Source of the DNA: Ferrimicrobium sp.
Lineage (GTDB): Bacteria > Actinomycetota > Acidimicrobiia > Acidimicrobiales > Acidimicrobiaceae
NCBI GenBank assembly: GCA_027365375.1
Contig: DAHXNM010000283.1
Span: forward strand, 1-5,529
DNA length: 5,529 bases
Reading direction: 5' to 3'
In this document: positions 1 through 5,445 of the stretch, one piece after another
Layout: every line of letters starts with the position of its first letter
How positions within the stretch are numbered: the stretch's first letter is position 1
Notes under the pieces: generated by a model
What the model was told of the DNA's origin: nothing
What the model saw: the letters and a program-made list of their open reading frames with translations, nothing else
Databases searched by the model: none
Position numbers and translations under genes: made by a program

Positions 1-72
1 GGTTCTCACTTAAGTCAAGCAAACACCGAGGACACAACGTGCGATAACTACTTCCGGTCCGAAGCAGCATAG
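1..72 (+). CDS. Possible C-terminal tail of a gene entering from the left
   Basis: The frame beginning at base 1 is open for 23 codons and stops at TAG 70-72. Many of its codons start with G (GGT, GCA, GAG, GAC, GAT, GAA, GCA), as real coding sequence tends to. The peptide ends ...NYFRSEAA and carries no motif that I recognise. A rightward intrinsic terminator follows about 90 bases after the stop, which fits the end of a rightward transcription unit. A competing frame is open at 14-151 but has no good start codon, with an ATG only at 89. With only 23 codons visible, this call is tentative. Confidence 0.25.
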   Translation, partial: GSHLSQANTEDTTCDNYFRSEAA

Positions 73-161
73 GGCCGAGACAAGTAGAATGAACGTAGTC
101 TTCTCACAAACGAAGTGGACCAGGCTCAAGGGGCCGTCCAACTGTGACTAATCACCAGTAT

Positions 162-184
162 GGCCCACGAGGGGCCTTTTCTTT
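162..184 (+). terminator. Rho-independent terminator, rightward
   Basis: GGCCC (162-166) and GGGCC (172-176) form a five-pair GC-only stem around a five-base loop (ACGAG). TTTTCTTT follows on the plus strand. The minus strand has no T-run beyond the stem, so it terminates rightward transcription only. It probably serves the gene whose tail enters at the left edge. It does not serve the leftward methyltransferase operon. Confidence 0.6.
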
Positions 185-429
185 GATTGTGAGTGCTTAC
201 CCACCCGAGCGTCACAGAACTCTAGGTCCAACCAGTGCCATGCAGTTCTGGTGTCCGCCACCGTGCAATTATTTGACCGCGTGTGAGCAGTTTTAGATGT
301 CCGCTAACTTTCGGTCTGCACTGTATTGACAAATGCATTCGAGTTCATTCGGTGGAAGGCCGAGCAATTCGTTAGAGTGTTGTTTATGTTTCTGCTGACC
401 CTTCTGTTCAACTGAAAAGGAGGCGGCAC
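185..429. other. Intergenic stretch with no supported gene
   Basis: I see no credible reading frame in these ~245 bases, which lie between the rightward terminator and the stop codon of the leftward methyltransferase. The only structure noted is a seven-base inverted repeat, CAGAACT (215-221) with AGTTCTG (244-250), separated by 22 bases. No T-run follows it on either strand. I could not find an intrinsic terminator for the leftward operon here. A TTGACA at 326-331 has no matching -10 at normal spacing. Confidence 0.4.
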
Positions 430-1575
430 TCAAGGCTTGTCAATAGCTACGATAGCGTATATCCCGTCGGACGGTAAGTAGATGCGACAGGTGCTGGTGT
501 CGATGCCTGCGTTAGCGATGATCTGCAATATCTCGTTGATCGATCGCATATGGATGTAGGGCCACTGGATAACACCCATTGCGAAGTCTGCAAGCGGCCG
601 GTCTGATCGCATCTGGCCCAGGATCAAGGTACCTCCTGGTTGCAAAAGATCCCATGCTGAAGCCAGAAAGGTTGAGGGGTCTACTCCGAGGTTCTCTCCG
701 GTGTACTCAAATATCCCCATCATTTCGATGAGCGCAGGTGAACGGGATTGGGATAGAAGAGTAGCGCTCAGCTCCGCCATGGCGGCATGGTCAAAGATGT
801 TGATTCGTTGTGTTGTGGTTGTCCCCTGGACCCCAAGCTCGGTAGCGAGTTCCTCAGCCATTGCTAGGGATTTCTCGTCCCAGTCGATCAGCATGAGATC
901 CGCTGGTAGCCCCGCTGCTACCAGAGCTTGCATCGCTGGCAGTACTGTTCCGCACGCAACACTTAGCCATTTCACACCCCCCGAGGAGTTGCTCAGCGAA
1001 TTTGTACACAGGGAAGCCATGACTGTTGATCTACTTCGGATGCCAATCGCGTCGCTGACAACCGACCACATTAAGCGGGTCCTGGCGTCGATCTCATAGC
1101 TGCATTCATCTTCGGTTAGTGAGGGGAATCTCAGGGGATCCAAGAGGTAGAGTAGAGCCTGCGCTGATGGGATCAGACGCTTCCAGGCTTCCGCGGCCGG
1201 GGAACCAAGATTGTTGAAGAACGCCTGGGATGCGACTGGATCACCCCAGTGGTCGTCGGCCTTGGTGAGCGGGGTATTCACATCGTTGTCTATGTAAGCG
1301 CCGCCGGGCGCTCGGTCCCAGAAGCCGGCTAAACGTCGAGTCTCCGCTATCTCAGCTGCACTCTCTTCTAAGGCTTTGCCTCGTAAAACGTGTTCATTCG
1401 GCCAGAGATCAATGTAGGGATCGGCTACTTCGACTTGGACGATGCTAGCCGGGGCCAAGGTGGCACTTACCCCAACTTCCGCCGGTTCGATCTGCTCGGA
1501 GTGCACGATTGTGCCTAGTTGAAAAGGCACCTCTGGAGCTGGAGTCGATAGACCATCGATTATCCATTCAGCCAT
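430..1575 (-). CDS. Class I SAM-dependent methyltransferase, 381 aa
   Basis: The C-terminal ~180 residues have the layout of a Rossmann-fold methyltransferase. Motif I is at about 201-215 (VKWLSVACGTVLPAM), with ACGT in place of the usual GxGxG. An acidic end of strand beta-2 follows at 228-233 (MLIDWD), which would bind the SAM ribose. Next come a motif-IV-like segment at 280-292 (ending GIFEYTG) and the post-beta-4 signature LLQPGGTLILG at 310-320. The first ~200 residues have no motif that I recognise and may form a substrate-binding domain. The ATG directly follows the ATPase stop codon (TGAATG), and a strong Shine-Dalgarno, GGGAGGA, ends 8 bases upstream, so this start is well supported. 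It is the last gene of the operon. The methyl acceptor cannot be read from the sequence; a product of the adjacent ABC system or a self-protection target are both guesses. Confidence 0.85.
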   Translation of the reverse strand: MAEWIIDGLSTPAPEVPFQLGTIVHSEQIEPAEVGVSATLAPASIVQVEVADPYIDLWPNEHVLRGKALEESAAEIAETRRLAGFWDRAPGGAYIDNDVNTPLTKADDHWGDPVASQAFFNNLGSPAAEAWKRLIPSAQALLYLLDPLRFPSLTEDECSYEIDARTRLMWSVVSDAIGIRSRSTVMASLCTNSLSNSSGGVKWLSVACGTVLPAMQALVAAGLPADLMLIDWDEKSLAMAEELATELGVQGTTTTQRINIFDHAAMAELSATLLSQSRSPALIEMMGIFEYTGENLGVDPSTFLASAWDLLQPGGTLILGQMRSDRPLADFAMGVIQWPYIHMRSINEILQIIANAGIDTSTCRIYLPSDGIYAIVAIDKP

Positions 1576-2265
1576 TCAAACAATCCTCCCGGATTCAATT
1601 GTCACGATCTTGTTGGCTACGACTCGCGCTTCAAGATCATGACTCACGATTACTCCACCAAGATTGGTCTCGTCTAGTAGGCCCTTGAGTTGTTTGTAGA
1701 TTCCCACCTTGCCAGCTGGATCGACCATGTGTGTTGGTTCATCCAAAAGCAGCCACCGGGGGTGGCTCATGAGAGCCCTAGCTAATGCAACCCGTAGTTT
1801 TTGGCCGCCAGAGAGTTGATGGACTGGTTGATCTGCAAAGCGTTCGATCTCGAAGGCATGGAAGATGAACGACAATAGATCTAAATCATCGACTTTATCT
1901 TCGTTCCATCGCCCGTTGATTCTCGCAATCGCAGTGGCGTTTTCTGTGACGGTCAGATTGTTGTCAAGGAGTGGATCTTGAAAGACAATGCCTACTTGTC
2001 TCAGCAGGTGCCCATAGTGTTTAGAGCGTGAAGGTGGGATCGGATGGCCAAGTAGTGAAATGTTTCCGTAGTCTGGGACTTCGATTCCTTGCAGTAGGCG
2101 CAGCAGCGTTGATTTGCCACTTCCGCTTTCTCCTTCCACCAGGACGATTTCATTGGAGGGGAATGAGTAACTGAGATCTTCCAGCACCACAACGTTTCCG
2201 TAGCTTTTGGTCACATGGGCCATCTCGGCGGCGTAGGTAGTCCTAGTGGTGGATGTAATACTCAT
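1576..2265 (-). CDS. ABC transporter ATP-binding protein, MacB/LolD/FtsE-like, 229 aa
   Basis: This cytoplasmic ATPase would power the neighbouring permease. Counting from the start chosen here, Walker A is GESGSGKST (45-53) and the Q-loop glutamine is Q96 in VGIVFQD. The ABC signature is LSGGQKLRVALARAL (151-165), Walker B is WLLLDEP with catalytic E176 (171-177), and the switch histidine is H209 in VSHD. All catalytic elements are intact, and the length is typical for a stand-alone export-type ATPase. The D-loop region reads HMVD where SALD is usual. The frame is open up to 2337, but the ATG at 2265 is preferred. It overlaps the permease stop as ATGA (translational coupling), sits just before the start of the ABC domain, and drops an Arg-rich N-terminus that would be coded inside the permease gene. 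The substrate is unknown. Confidence 0.93.
   Translation of the reverse strand: MSITSTTRTTYAAEMAHVTKSYGNVVVLEDLSYSFPSNEIVLVEGESGSGKSTLLRLLQGIEVPDYGNISLLGHPIPPSRSKHYGHLLRQVGIVFQDPLLDNNLTVTENATAIARINGRWNEDKVDDLDLLSFIFHAFEIERFADQPVHQLSGGQKLRVALARALMSHPRWLLLDEPTHMVDPAGKVGIYKQLKGLLDETNLGGVIVSHDLEARVVANKIVTIESGRIV
1584..1590 (-). promoter_or_regulatory. Shine-Dalgarno of the methyltransferase gene
   Basis: The minus strand reads GGGAGGA, then eight bases, then ATG at 1575. The site lies inside the last codons of the ATPase gene. It is the strongest ribosome binding site in the operon, so the methyltransferase can be initiated independently as well as by re-initiation after the abutting ATPase stop. 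Confidence 0.75.
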
Positions 2266-3722
2266 ATCTTTGTGCTCTCGCGAAAGTCGACGGCGCGATC
2301 TAGATGGGCAGTGCGGAAAAAGGCCCCACCGAGGCACCCAAGCAGTCCAATTGAAGCCCCGACAAGTGCGTCACCTGACGTCCACGAGGGATGAAACCCT
2401 GATTCAGTTAGGCTGAGCGCCGGTATGATTATCATCGAGCAAAGTGATCCAACGATGGTAGCGACGACTCCGTCCTTGAGTGCCCTCAAGACCTCGACAG
2501 CGCGCAATGTCCCGACCCCAACCCCTGCCGCAAGCTTTGCAGCGTATTCACGCCGATTACGGCTGAGCCTGCTTGCGATGGTCCCTGCCATTGCGACCAG
2601 TGCCAATAACCCCGAGATTACTGCAAGAATGTTGGTTATTGGTTTGACGTTGGATGTCCAGAATTTCTCGCTATTAGACAGATATTGGGCCTTAGTAATG
2701 ACTGTTGCGACCTGTCCTGGCGTCTTCGCCATCGCTAAAAGGTGTTTGGCAGTGGACAATGGGGCCTTTAACACGATGGCGTTTATTGGAGCCAGACGTG
2801 AACCATCAAGGCACTGAGCAAGGGCACTCTGATCCATGACAACGCCAACTCTATTCATCGCTGATAGGCCAGATCTATTAGCGACAACTCGAATACCTAC
2901 ACCATCGTCGGTTCCAAGCTCGCCAGCATAGGATCCCATAGATCGACTCATGATGACTGGCACGTTGTTACACCCAAGGGAAGGGTTCCAGCTGAGGCTT
3001 GAGTTCTTCTTTACTGCAACTCCTAGTGTGAGGGCGGTCGCGGTCTGACCCCCAACGGTTAGCGAACTGAGGTTTTGCCCAAGTTGGTAGACCTGTATTC
3101 GTTTGCGTGCAGCTTGTGCTTCCACCCTCTTAGCCAGGCTGATTGGGATGTTGCTTTGGAGCATTGGCATGTCGGCGGAGTACTGGACGACAAGTGAGTT
3201 GCCAGGAGTCAACCGGGTGAGGGCGGTTTGAATCGGCTTGTTGGGACCATGCACGATCTCATTTCCTATAGAGGTTGTCATGATGGCTAGCGCCACACCA
3301 AGTGATGCTATCACTGGGATGGAACCGGCAAAGAGCCAGGTCAGACCAGGGATAGAAAGTTGTCGCATGCCTGATCTCGTGAACTCCCGTGAGGACCAAA
3401 GGTCGATTTGGCTCATTCGTGGGCTTCTGTAGGCAGCTAGTTTCAATAGTGCTAGCAACAAGAGGCTGACTGGTAATAATATTGCACCAATTGTCTCTAA
3501 GATCCCTTGGAGTTGATTTATTGCGGTCTCGACTGCTGGGTTGAAGGGGAGTGTAAGGTTGACAATTAGGGGTATCTGGCGAGTATCAAGTGTGACTGTA
3601 CCAAGTAGCAAGCACAAGCACAATAACAGCACACCTGCAACGAGCTGGCCATTACGTGGTTTGGGAAATCGGTTGTGATGGACGAGGAATCCAGACGACC
3701 GAGTTTGTCTAGTTCCGTCCAT
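2262..3722 (-). CDS. FtsX/MacB-type ABC transporter permease, 486 aa, six predicted membrane helices
   Basis: Hydrophobic segments fall at about 26-45, 76-97, 124-150, 361-386, 413-437 and 450-470. Basic residues flank the predicted inner faces (RFPKPRNG, KLAAYRSPR, SRLSRNRREYAAK, FRTAHLDR), giving N-in/C-in topology. An outer domain of about 210 residues (151-360) lies between helices 3 and 4. The arrangement of elbow helix, membrane helix, large outer domain and three C-terminal helices with an RNRREYAAK loop is that of one FtsX/MacB half module. The first two helices are an added N-terminal pair or the remains of a first half. An in-frame TAA two codons before the ATG at 3722 limits how far upstream the frame can begin. 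There is no clear Shine-Dalgarno, but the stop of a short upstream ORF overlaps this ATG (TAATG). The 3' end overlaps the ATPase start. No signature indicates the cargo. Confidence 0.85.
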   Translation of the reverse strand: MDGTRQTRSSGFLVHHNRFPKPRNGQLVAGVLLLCLCLLLGTVTLDTRQIPLIVNLTLPFNPAVETAINQLQGILETIGAILLPVSLLLLALLKLAAYRSPRMSQIDLWSSREFTRSGMRQLSIPGLTWLFAGSIPVIASLGVALAIMTTSIGNEIVHGPNKPIQTALTRLTPGNSLVVQYSADMPMLQSNIPISLAKRVEAQAARKRIQVYQLGQNLSSLTVGGQTATALTLGVAVKKNSSLSWNPSLGCNNVPVIMSRSMGSYAGELGTDDGVGIRVVANRSGLSAMNRVGVVMDQSALAQCLDGSRLAPINAIVLKAPLSTAKHLLAMAKTPGQVATVITKAQYLSNSEKFWTSNVKPITNILAVISGLLALVAMAGTIASRLSRNRREYAAKLAAGVGVGTLRAVEVLRALKDGVVATIVGSLCSMIIIPALSLTESGFHPSWTSGDALVGASIGLLGCLGGAFFRTAHLDRAVDFRESTKI

Positions 3723-3805
3723 TAGGACTTAGCTACGCATTTTTGTAGTTCTCGTACGATTGACGATTGTAGCCAACGGTTGGCACACAAATATCCCGTT
3801 GCCAT
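3722..3805 (-). CDS. Small leader ORF coupled to the permease, 27 aa
   Basis: ATG at 3805 opens 27 codons ending in TAA, and the last A of the stop is the first A of the permease ATG (TAATG). Upstream reads AAAAGGGG, then four bases, then ATG, a usable ribosome binding site. The permease itself lacks one, so coupled translation is plausible. The peptide begins MATGYLCANRWLQSS and ends in a basic, Cys-containing stretch (KCVAKS). The same frame stays open for 26 more codons upstream, to a TGA at 3884-3886, with no standard start codon in between. It could be a coupling or attenuation leader, a very small protein, or the 3' remains of a peptide gene. In bacteriocin loci a peptide gene often precedes an FtsX-like permease and an ATPase. 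I recognise no family with certainty. Confidence 0.45.
   Translation of the reverse strand: MATGYLCANRWLQSSIVRELQKCVAKS
3772..3784. repeat. Perfect palindrome GCCAAC-G-GTTGGC
   Basis: A perfect inverted repeat with six-base arms and one central base lies inside the leader ORF, directly next to a TACAAT (minus strand, 3771-3766) that resembles a -10 element. No -35 is visible at normal spacing, so a second promoter here is weak. The palindrome could be an operator, or an RNA hairpin in the leader transcript affecting translation of the permease. Confidence 0.45.
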
Positions 3806-3869
3806 ACTACCCCTTTTGTTATCAAAGCTGAATGCGGAACCAAACCCTACCGTTCGAAGCTGATGTATT

Positions 3870-3897
3870 GCTACATTGTAGCATCAGTTGCACTGAT
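3870..3897. promoter_or_regulatory. Two abutting perfect palindromes over the operon promoter, possible operators
   Basis: GCTAC-ATT-GTAGC (3870-3882) is followed without a gap by ATCAGT-TGC-ACTGAT (3883-3897). The first covers the candidate -10 of the leftward promoter. The second fills most of the stretch where the -35 to -10 spacer would lie. That is a classic position for repressor binding. The two have different sequences, so they may serve different proteins or together form an alternative hairpin. No regulator gene lies in the window. Confidence 0.45.
3875..3883 (-). promoter_or_regulatory. Candidate extended -10 promoter of the ABC-methyltransferase operon
   Basis: The minus strand reads TGCTACAAT, matching the extended -10 pattern TGnTATAAT with one mismatch. 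No good -35 is seen at 16-18 bases upstream (hexamers TACCAA, GTACCA, CGTACC), as is common for extended -10 promoters. The predicted transcript would start near 3868, leaving about 60 bases before the leader ATG at 3805. It is the best promoter candidate I found upstream of the operon. Confidence 0.4.
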
Positions 3898-3943
3898 TGG
3901 TACGGGCGTAGCAGCCAATTCTACATCCTGCATCCAGTATCGT

Positions 3944-3956
3944 TGGTCTCAGACCA
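3944..3956. repeat. Perfect palindrome TGGTCT-C-AGACCA
   Basis: Six-base arms flank one central base. It lies about 60 bases upstream of the candidate -10. A weaker inverted repeat, GTGGT (3963-3967) with ACCAC (3974-3978), follows closely. It may be a distal protein-binding site, but no function can be assigned. Confidence 0.35.
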
Positions 3957-4138
3957 CTTATGGTGGTTGCGTCACCACGCTATGGGGCCATCAATTCGCC
4001 AATAGTTGGATGTTTTGCAACACCTAAGTGTCTGTCGATTCAAGCAGTCGTTACTTCGGAACCTGCAGGATGGGATAGATTTGGTGGTCGCCGATGCCCT
4101 GTGTTGCTTAAATGGGACAAATGCCCTTTCACCCCACA

Positions 4139-4160
4139 TGTTCCACAAATCTCTGGAACA
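4139..4160. repeat. Inverted repeat TGTTCCA-N8-TGGAACA
   Basis: Perfect seven-base arms (4139-4145 and 4154-4160) enclose an eight-base loop. No T-run follows on either strand, so it is not an intrinsic terminator. It sits in the gene-poor stretch. It may be a protein-binding site or chance. Confidence 0.3.
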
Positions 4161-4316
4161 CGATCCGCTCCGGAGTCATCATCTAGGGTTCGCTCTTCGC
4201 GTCGTTGCTCGTCTCCTGCTTTGTTGCCCCCATGTATCTCAATGAGTGTTCGAGATGTGTGGTGGGTAAACGTGTAGCAGTGTTCCAATAGGTTAGTAAG
4301 GCTGCTTCAATTCCCG

Positions 4317-4445
4317 ATGAAGGAACGAATGGATGGAATCCTTTGGCAGTGTCTTATCCCAGAACTGGCTCAGATTATTGAAGAGACTGGACTGGGAATC
4401 TGCAGTGTCAAGAGGCAGCGACCAATCCTCATAAAGTTCTTCTAG
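4317..4445 (+). CDS. Unrecognised small ORF, 42 aa
   Basis: ATG 4317 to TAG 4443-4445. A second in-frame ATG at 4329 has AAGGA four bases upstream and would give 38 residues. The peptide has an alternating hydrophobic/acidic middle (IPELAQIIEETGLG) and a basic end (VKRQRPILIKFF), which looks protein-like. The opposite strand is open in the same codon register over nearly the same bases (about 4442-4293, peptide including QFWDKTLPKDSIHSF, no start codon), so at most one of the two is real. No family is recognised. It may be a remnant. Confidence 0.15.
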   Translation: MKERMDGILWQCLIPELAQIIEETGLGICSVKRQRPILIKFF

Positions 4446-4461
4446 ATCTCACTTCTACGCC

Positions 4462-4590
4462 ATGACTGTCCGTTTGCAACCTATCGCGGACCACAATACT
4501 CTCAATGCAATATGCTCAGAGGGAGTCGTCTGCGTTGTAAGGCCAGATCGCGGTCGTGACTCAGTGGCCGTGGAATCGCCTAAATGTTAG
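4462..4590 (+). CDS. Unrecognised small ORF, 42 aa
   Basis: ATG 4462 to TAG 4588-4590, beginning MTVRLQPIADHNTL and including EGVVCVVRPDRGRDSV. The composition is protein-like, but there is no clear Shine-Dalgarno and no recognised family. It starts 16 bases after the preceding small ORF stops, in a different frame. The two could therefore be pieces of one decayed gene. Confidence 0.15.
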   Translation: MTVRLQPIADHNTLNAICSEGVVCVVRPDRGRDSVAVESPKC

Positions 4591-4760
4591 CCTTGATCAG
4601 CGAGAAAGACAGCGTCCTCCCACTTCAGGTTCTCGAGACCCGACGCAAGCGGTAGTACTCATGATGCGTCCAGTGTTTTCGGCAGTGTCCTGCCTCGTTT
4701 GCCCTCAATTGGCTGACCTACGATGCCCCAGGATGCTGGGCCACGCCTGGCGAGTGTGAC

Positions 4761-5294
4761 TCAGCGGGTGCGAACCGTCTCAGACGGTATCCGCCACTCC
4801 CACCTGATAAGCCCGTAAACCCAAGAGTCGGATACCTCGCCATTCACAATGCAGTCTTCTCGCATCATCCCTTCAAGCACAGACCCGAGCTTCTCCAGTA
4901 CGCGGGTAGATGCCACGTCGCGCGTGTCGACCTCGGCGTGCACACGATTTAGGTCCAGAGTGGCGAAGCCCCACTGCAGCAACCCGAGCGCAGCCTCGGT
5001 GGCATAACCGTGGCCCCAAGCTGTATCGGCGCAACCGTAGCCGAGCGCCGTGCTCCGGATTCTACCCATGCAGGCTACACCAACCAATGAACCCGCCATC
5101 AGCGACACGCTCCGCGGCCAGCCTCGCTCCGGTGGCCTCGTCGGCTTGTTGATGGGAAGCAATGATGAGCTTCTCGGCACGTCCACGGTCGCCCCACGCA
5201 GGTGCTCTCCATTAACAGAGAACATTTGCGTTGCTGTGCAGTGCAAAGAGCGCGTCTGCATCGGCGTCGTCGAAGGAATGGCAATAGTTGACAT
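4761..5294 (-). pseudogene. RimJ/RimL-type GNAT N-acetyltransferase, broken by two stops and a frameshift
   Basis: Family members move an acetyl group from acetyl-CoA to protein N-termini or small amines. The C-terminal half (bases 5045-4761) is well preserved: LGYGC, the acetyl-CoA loop WGHGYATEA, then LNRVHAEVD, STRVLEKLG and MREDCIVNGE. A frame open from ATG 5294 reaches this half, but its first ~83 residues look nothing like a GNAT. The missing half lies in a neighbouring frame (codons starting at coordinates divisible by 3, from about 5274): FDDADADALFALHSNANVL, then RGRAEKLIIASHQQADE, then ERVADGGFIGWCSLHG and NPEH. That frame has TAA at 5214-5212 (where family members usually have Tyr, before Trp) and TAG at 5064-5062 (where Trp would fit). 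It needs a frameshift between about 5056 and 5045 to join the C-terminal half. Residues before FDD are not recognisable. GC content is clearly higher than in the ABC operon. Confidence 0.8.
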
Positions 5295-5430
5295 GCAATT
5301 ATTCAGACCTGGGCGGGGCTCGTTACTGCTACTCTCCAGCTAAGCACTCTTAAACGAAGTTTCCAATAATGCCTGCATGACAAGGTTAGTGAAACTACTC
5401 ACGATACGGGACACGGTTCTCCCTTAAAAC
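5295..5430. mobile_element. Gap likely holding the left end of an IS3-family element
   Basis: This stretch lies between the GNAT remnant and the transposase ribosome site. In IS3-family elements the first transposase ORF begins within about 100 bases of the left inverted repeat. The boundary, often starting TG, should therefore fall here; the TGACAAGG at 5378-5385 is one candidate. The right end of the element is outside the window, so neither the inverted repeat nor a target duplication can be confirmed. No other gene is seen. Confidence 0.35.
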
Positions 5431-5437
5431 GAGGAGA
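5431..5437 (+). promoter_or_regulatory. Shine-Dalgarno of the transposase gene
   Basis: GAGGAGA lies eight bases before ATG 5446. It is a strong match to the anti-Shine-Dalgarno and fixes the start of the transposase ORF that runs off the right edge. Confidence 0.7.
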
Positions 5438-5445
5438 ATATAGGT

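Larger units (their letters stand above)
3957..4760. other. About 800 bases with no recognisable gene, possibly decayed sequence
   Basis: Only short open frames are present, on both strands and overlapping one another. On the plus strand these include 3832-4005 (57 codons, starts upstream of this stretch, no ribosome site), 3960-4277, 4006-4245, 4317-4445 and 4462-4590. On the minus strand there is 4288-4040, plus a start-less 50-codon stretch at about 4442-4293. None has a motif that I recognise, and frames switch every 100-200 bases. This would fit an old gene remnant, or chance. No tRNA, terminator or IS end is evident. The region should not be taken as coding without homology support. Confidence 0.4.

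Noticed and set aside
1..16. Similarity between GGTTCTCACTTAAGTC at the left edge and GGTTCTCCCTTAAAAC at 5415-5430 near the IS3 gene
   Set aside because: Thirteen of 16 bases match, but the likeness ends abruptly and both copies have the same orientation, unlike the two terminal inverted repeats of one element. It could be chance or a trace of another copy; the window is too short to tell.
701..1099. 132-codon plus-strand ORF
   Set aside because: It is antisense to the methyltransferase, whose motifs and start are well supported, and it has no recognisable motif.
2266..2337. Longer ATPase starting at ATG 2337 with an Arg-rich N-terminus
   Set aside because: These 24 codons lie fully inside the permease gene, and the resulting residues precede a normal ABC N-terminus. 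ATG 2265, with its ATGA overlap, fits the family better.
2425..2817. 130-codon plus-strand ORF
   Set aside because: It is a shadow frame opposite the permease, low in complexity (Ala/Thr/Pro) and without motifs.
3766..3771. Second TACAAT (minus strand) as a promoter just before the permease
   Set aside because: It lies inside the leader ORF, lacks both the TGn extension and a -35, and would leave a very short leader. The upstream TGCTACAAT is the better candidate.
4725..4740. Hairpin CCCAG-GATG-CTGGG downstream of the GNAT stop as a terminator
   Set aside because: The stem has only five pairs and there is no T-run on either strand.
4910..5343. Overlapping plus-strand ORFs and an extra minus-strand ORF (5284-5099) across the GNAT remnant
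   Set aside because: The GNAT homology explains this sequence. These frames are Arg/Cys-rich by-products of high GC.
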